64,000 nt of DNA from Sphingobacterium prati (lineage in GTDB: Bacteria; Bacteroidota; Bacteroidia; Sphingobacteriales; Sphingobacteriaceae), in the NCBI RefSeq assembly GCF_013167215.1, contig NZ_JABJWY010000006.1:88678-152677 (forward strand). The letters run 5' to 3'. The translations under genes and the position numbers were made by a program. Positions 62,268-64,000 of the stretch are shown here, one piece after another. Within the stretch, counting starts at the first letter, position 1. Each line of letters starts with the position of its first letter. A model generated the notes under the pieces. The model was not told the origin of the DNA. It saw only the letters and a program-made list of their open reading frames with translations, and made no database searches.

Positions 62268-63836
62268 TTGAAAGTGAAAAATATAAATTATAAAAAAGCC
62301 TGCCTCAGAGCATTTGCTGTTATGCTTTGCTTTCTAGCAGTGTCATGTAAGAAAGATGGCGCTGATAGTGAAAGTGCTATGTCAGGTACCTTGGTAAAAC
62401 CCAGTTACAACCGGAGTTCCATGTTTCGTAACCCTTTAAACGGCTGGGTCATGTACGCTTCAGCTTCGGGCAATCCCTCATATTGGGATACCCAATTCTA
62501 TGTACCCGACTTAGGTAAAACGGTTAAAGCGATTGACTATGCATCAGCCTGTTATATCCGTACCAGCTGGCGAACCTTTAATCCTGCCGATGGCGTGTAT
62601 GCCTGGAGAGATCCCAGCACAGCACTCTATAAAATGATCAAAGGGGCACAAGATAAAGGATTGCCAATTGCCTTTCGTATCGTCGTCGACGGTCGAGACC
62701 AGGGGGCGAATACGCCGCAGTTTGTGTTCGATGCAGGAGCCAAGTATTATGTCGCCAATGCATCTTTTCCGGACAGAAAAACACCGGTGCTACAGGACCC
62801 TATTTTTCGAAAATATTATGGCAAGCTGATCGAAGAACTCGCAAAAGATTTTAACGATTTAAATAAGACCTCCTTTGTAGATGCCTACGGGCTCGGGTTG
62901 TGGGGTGAGGGACACAGTGTCATTTATGAAGATCCGAATAATCCCTCCGGTCAAAATATTGAGGTCATCAAAGAAGAAGTCGTTGATTGGATTTCGGATG
63001 TTTATGCGAAAAATTTCACTAAAGTGCCATTGCTGATCAATTATCATCGTGTAGTTGGGGATCCTGCTGGCAATGGAGCTCCCAATCCTAATTCTGAAAA
63101 GTTGTTGAATAAGATGATTAATAAAGGATACAGCCTGCGTCAGGATGCTTTTGGGATGACCGATTATTATCAAAGTTGGGAGAAGAATTTTGCGAAGGCC
63201 TGGAATTTTAAACGTCCGATTATTATGGAAGGCGGCTGGATTACTACGGGCACACATCGTTACTGGACAGATCCAAGTGGTAAATACCGACAAGACCATC
63301 CCGAGGACGTTCGGCAAGGTGAGTTTGACAGCTCCTTGGAAGCAGGCGTAAACATGATGGATTTCCGGATTGGAGAAATTGAAAGCTGGTTTACCAAGTC
63401 CTTTACACTATGTCAGCGTTTTATTTCTGAAGGTGGTTATCGTTTATATCCGGATCGGGTTTATTTACCGGAGAAAGTGAACGCGGGTACTGAAACAACA
63501 ATTAACCATCGTTGGCGGAATATGGGGTGGGGTTATTTTCCGAATAATATTCCCCAATGGAACTATAAATATAAAGTAGCTTTTGCACTTCTGGATGAAG
63601 AAAATAATGTAAAAAAAGTTTTTATTGATGATAAAGGGGAACCTTCAACCTGGATAAAGAGTTCTTCAACATCGTATGAGTTAAAGGTGAATGTGGATGT
63701 ACCTGCCGGCAATTACACCTGGGCCGTCGCCATTGTAGATACGACAAATGAAAATCAGCCGGGAATACGGCTTGCCGTAAATGGTGATATTACGAGCGGC
63801 GGATGGTTAAAATTATTGAAAGTACAAGTACAATAA
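62268..63836 (+). CDS. DUF4832-type lipoprotein, putative clan GH-A-like glycosidase (paralogue 2)
   Basis: 522 residues from TTG 62268, or 520 from GTG 62274; no useful ATG exists before the signal sequence, so a non-ATG start is needed. Lipobox LAVSC (cysteine 27) makes it a lipoprotein, unlike the signal-peptide paralogue at 43076. The two proteins are alike over their whole length, for example YIRTSWRTFNPADGVYAW, GLGLWGEGHSVIYEDP, SLRQDAFGMTDYYQSWEK, RPIIMEGGWI and NNIPQWNYKYKVAFALLD. Candidate catalytic pair E214 (WGE) and E321 (MEGGW). Surface anchoring suggests an endo-acting or first-step enzyme, with the soluble paralogue acting in the periplasm; this is inference. Confidence 0.74.
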   Translation: MKVKNINYKKACLRAFAVMLCFLAVSCKKDGADSESAMSGTLVKPSYNRSSMFRNPLNGWVMYASASGNPSYWDTQFYVPDLGKTVKAIDYASACYIRTSWRTFNPADGVYAWRDPSTALYKMIKGAQDKGLPIAFRIVVDGRDQGANTPQFVFDAGAKYYVANASFPDRKTPVLQDPIFRKYYGKLIEELAKDFNDLNKTSFVDAYGLGLWGEGHSVIYEDPNNPSGQNIEVIKEEVVDWISDVYAKNFTKVPLLINYHRVVGDPAGNGAPNPNSEKLLNKMINKGYSLRQDAFGMTDYYQSWEKNFAKAWNFKRPIIMEGGWITTGTHRYWTDPSGKYRQDHPEDVRQGEFDSSLEAGVNMMDFRIGEIESWFTKSFTLCQRFISEGGYRLYPDRVYLPEKVNAGTETTINHRWRNMGWGYFPNNIPQWNYKYKVAFALLDEENNVKKVFIDDKGEPSTWIKSSSTSYELKVNVDVPAGNYTWAVAIVDTTNENQPGIRLAVNGDITSGGWLKLLKVQVQ

Positions 63837-63862
63837 AAAAGTACCAAATGGCAATCAAAAAC

Positions 63863-63893
63863 AGCCGCCAGTAGTTATTTGGTGGCTTTTTTT
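63863..63893 (+). terminator. Intrinsic terminator after PUL 2
   Basis: AGCCGCCA (63863-63870) pairs with TGGTGGCT (63880-63887) with one G-U pair, followed by a run of seven T. It ends the SusC-SusD-SusE-DUF4832 operon. Confidence 0.82.
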
Positions 63894-63899
63894 ACGTCA

Positions 63900-63927
63900 A
63901 AAGGGCCTGATTCTCATCAGACCCTTT
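63900..63927. terminator. Second hairpin, possibly bidirectional terminator
   Basis: AAAGGG-C-CTGAT (63900-63911) pairs with ATCAG-A-CCCTTT (63916-63927) with one internal mismatch and a TCTC loop. It may terminate a converging gene beyond the window edge. Confidence 0.55.
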
Positions 63928-63973
63928 CTCTTAGCGTTTTATTGTACAGTAATTTTTATGTTTCTTATCGTTT

Positions 63974-64000
63974 CCTCTTTTTTGTTTCGTCATCCAATGT
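63974..64000 (+). repeat. 27-bp exact repeat, copy B (reaches window end)
   Basis: Identical over 27 bp to 35055-35081 and cut by the window edge. It lies 138 bp downstream of the last gene, like copy A in a gene-end spacer. Confidence 0.75.

Noticed and set aside
62859..63317. 152-residue minus-strand frame inside the second DUF4832 gene
   Set aside because: Fully antisense to a strongly conserved paralogue; a coding shadow.
1..64000. CRISPR arrays, tRNA, rRNA genes and prophage genes
   Set aside because: Looked for short regular repeats, tRNA-like cloverleaf ends and phage structural genes; none seen by reading. A covariance-model search could still reveal a small RNA.

Overview
The window looks like chromosome from a Sphingobacterium/Pedobacter-type member of the Bacteroidota. 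The signs are moderate-to-low G+C, many SusC/SusD pairs, FecR/ECF-sigma and hybrid two-component regulators, GLPGLI and TonB_C families, lipoproteins with short lipoboxes, and candidate -7 elements of the TAnnTTTG type. I found no rRNA, tRNA, CRISPR array or intact insertion sequence. Two polysaccharide utilisation loci (PULs) dominate, separated by a looser accessory region.

Left edge (1-3.1 kb): three GNAT acetyltransferases (one cut by the window edge), a secreted protein and a small membrane protein. PUL 1 (3.5-22.3 kb): an ECF sigma factor and FecR anti-sigma factor precede a SusC with an N-terminal STN signalling domain, so this receptor probably signals across the envelope. Then come SusD, a SusE-like lipoprotein and two GH76 (endo-alpha-1,6-mannanase family) enzymes. 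A second SusC/SusD pair without STN follows, with a fasciclin-like and another lipoprotein, and an AraC regulator closes the locus. The expected substrate is alpha-mannan, for example from fungal cell walls.

Middle (22.5-42.2 kb): a minus-strand envelope operon (a COG4315-type lipoprotein, a small cytochrome c, YceI and a beta-barrel protein) is divergent from an ECF sigma factor coupled to a membrane-anchored protein that looks like a fusion of an anti-sigma N-terminus and a beta-barrel. Next are small lipoproteins, a DUF3267 zincin-like protein, a GH16 glucanase whose end runs into the wreck of a GH2 beta-galactosidase, a GhrA-like dehydrogenase, more small secreted proteins, a TonB_C/MORN-like protein, and an overlapping GLPGLI plus TonB-receptor-like pair.

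PUL 2 (42.7-63.9 kb) is the most novel-looking part. Two paralogous DUF4832-type proteins, which I read as unassigned clan GH-A-like glycosidases, bracket two GH2 enzymes, a secreted protein that is only the C-terminal part of a GH35 beta-galactosidase, a hybrid two-component regulator, a GH28-like beta-helix protein, and SusC, SusD and SusE-like proteins. Promoters of both PUL 2 transcription units carry a 14-bp direct repeat with a 21-bp period, 20-21 bp upstream of a TAnnTTTG box. A third copy with the same geometry lies 10 kb outside the PUL, before a PepSY-like lipoprotein gene. I infer that these are binding sites of the PUL 2 hybrid regulator. The substrate of PUL 2 cannot be named from sequence; a branched glycan containing galactose or uronic acid is a reasonable guess.
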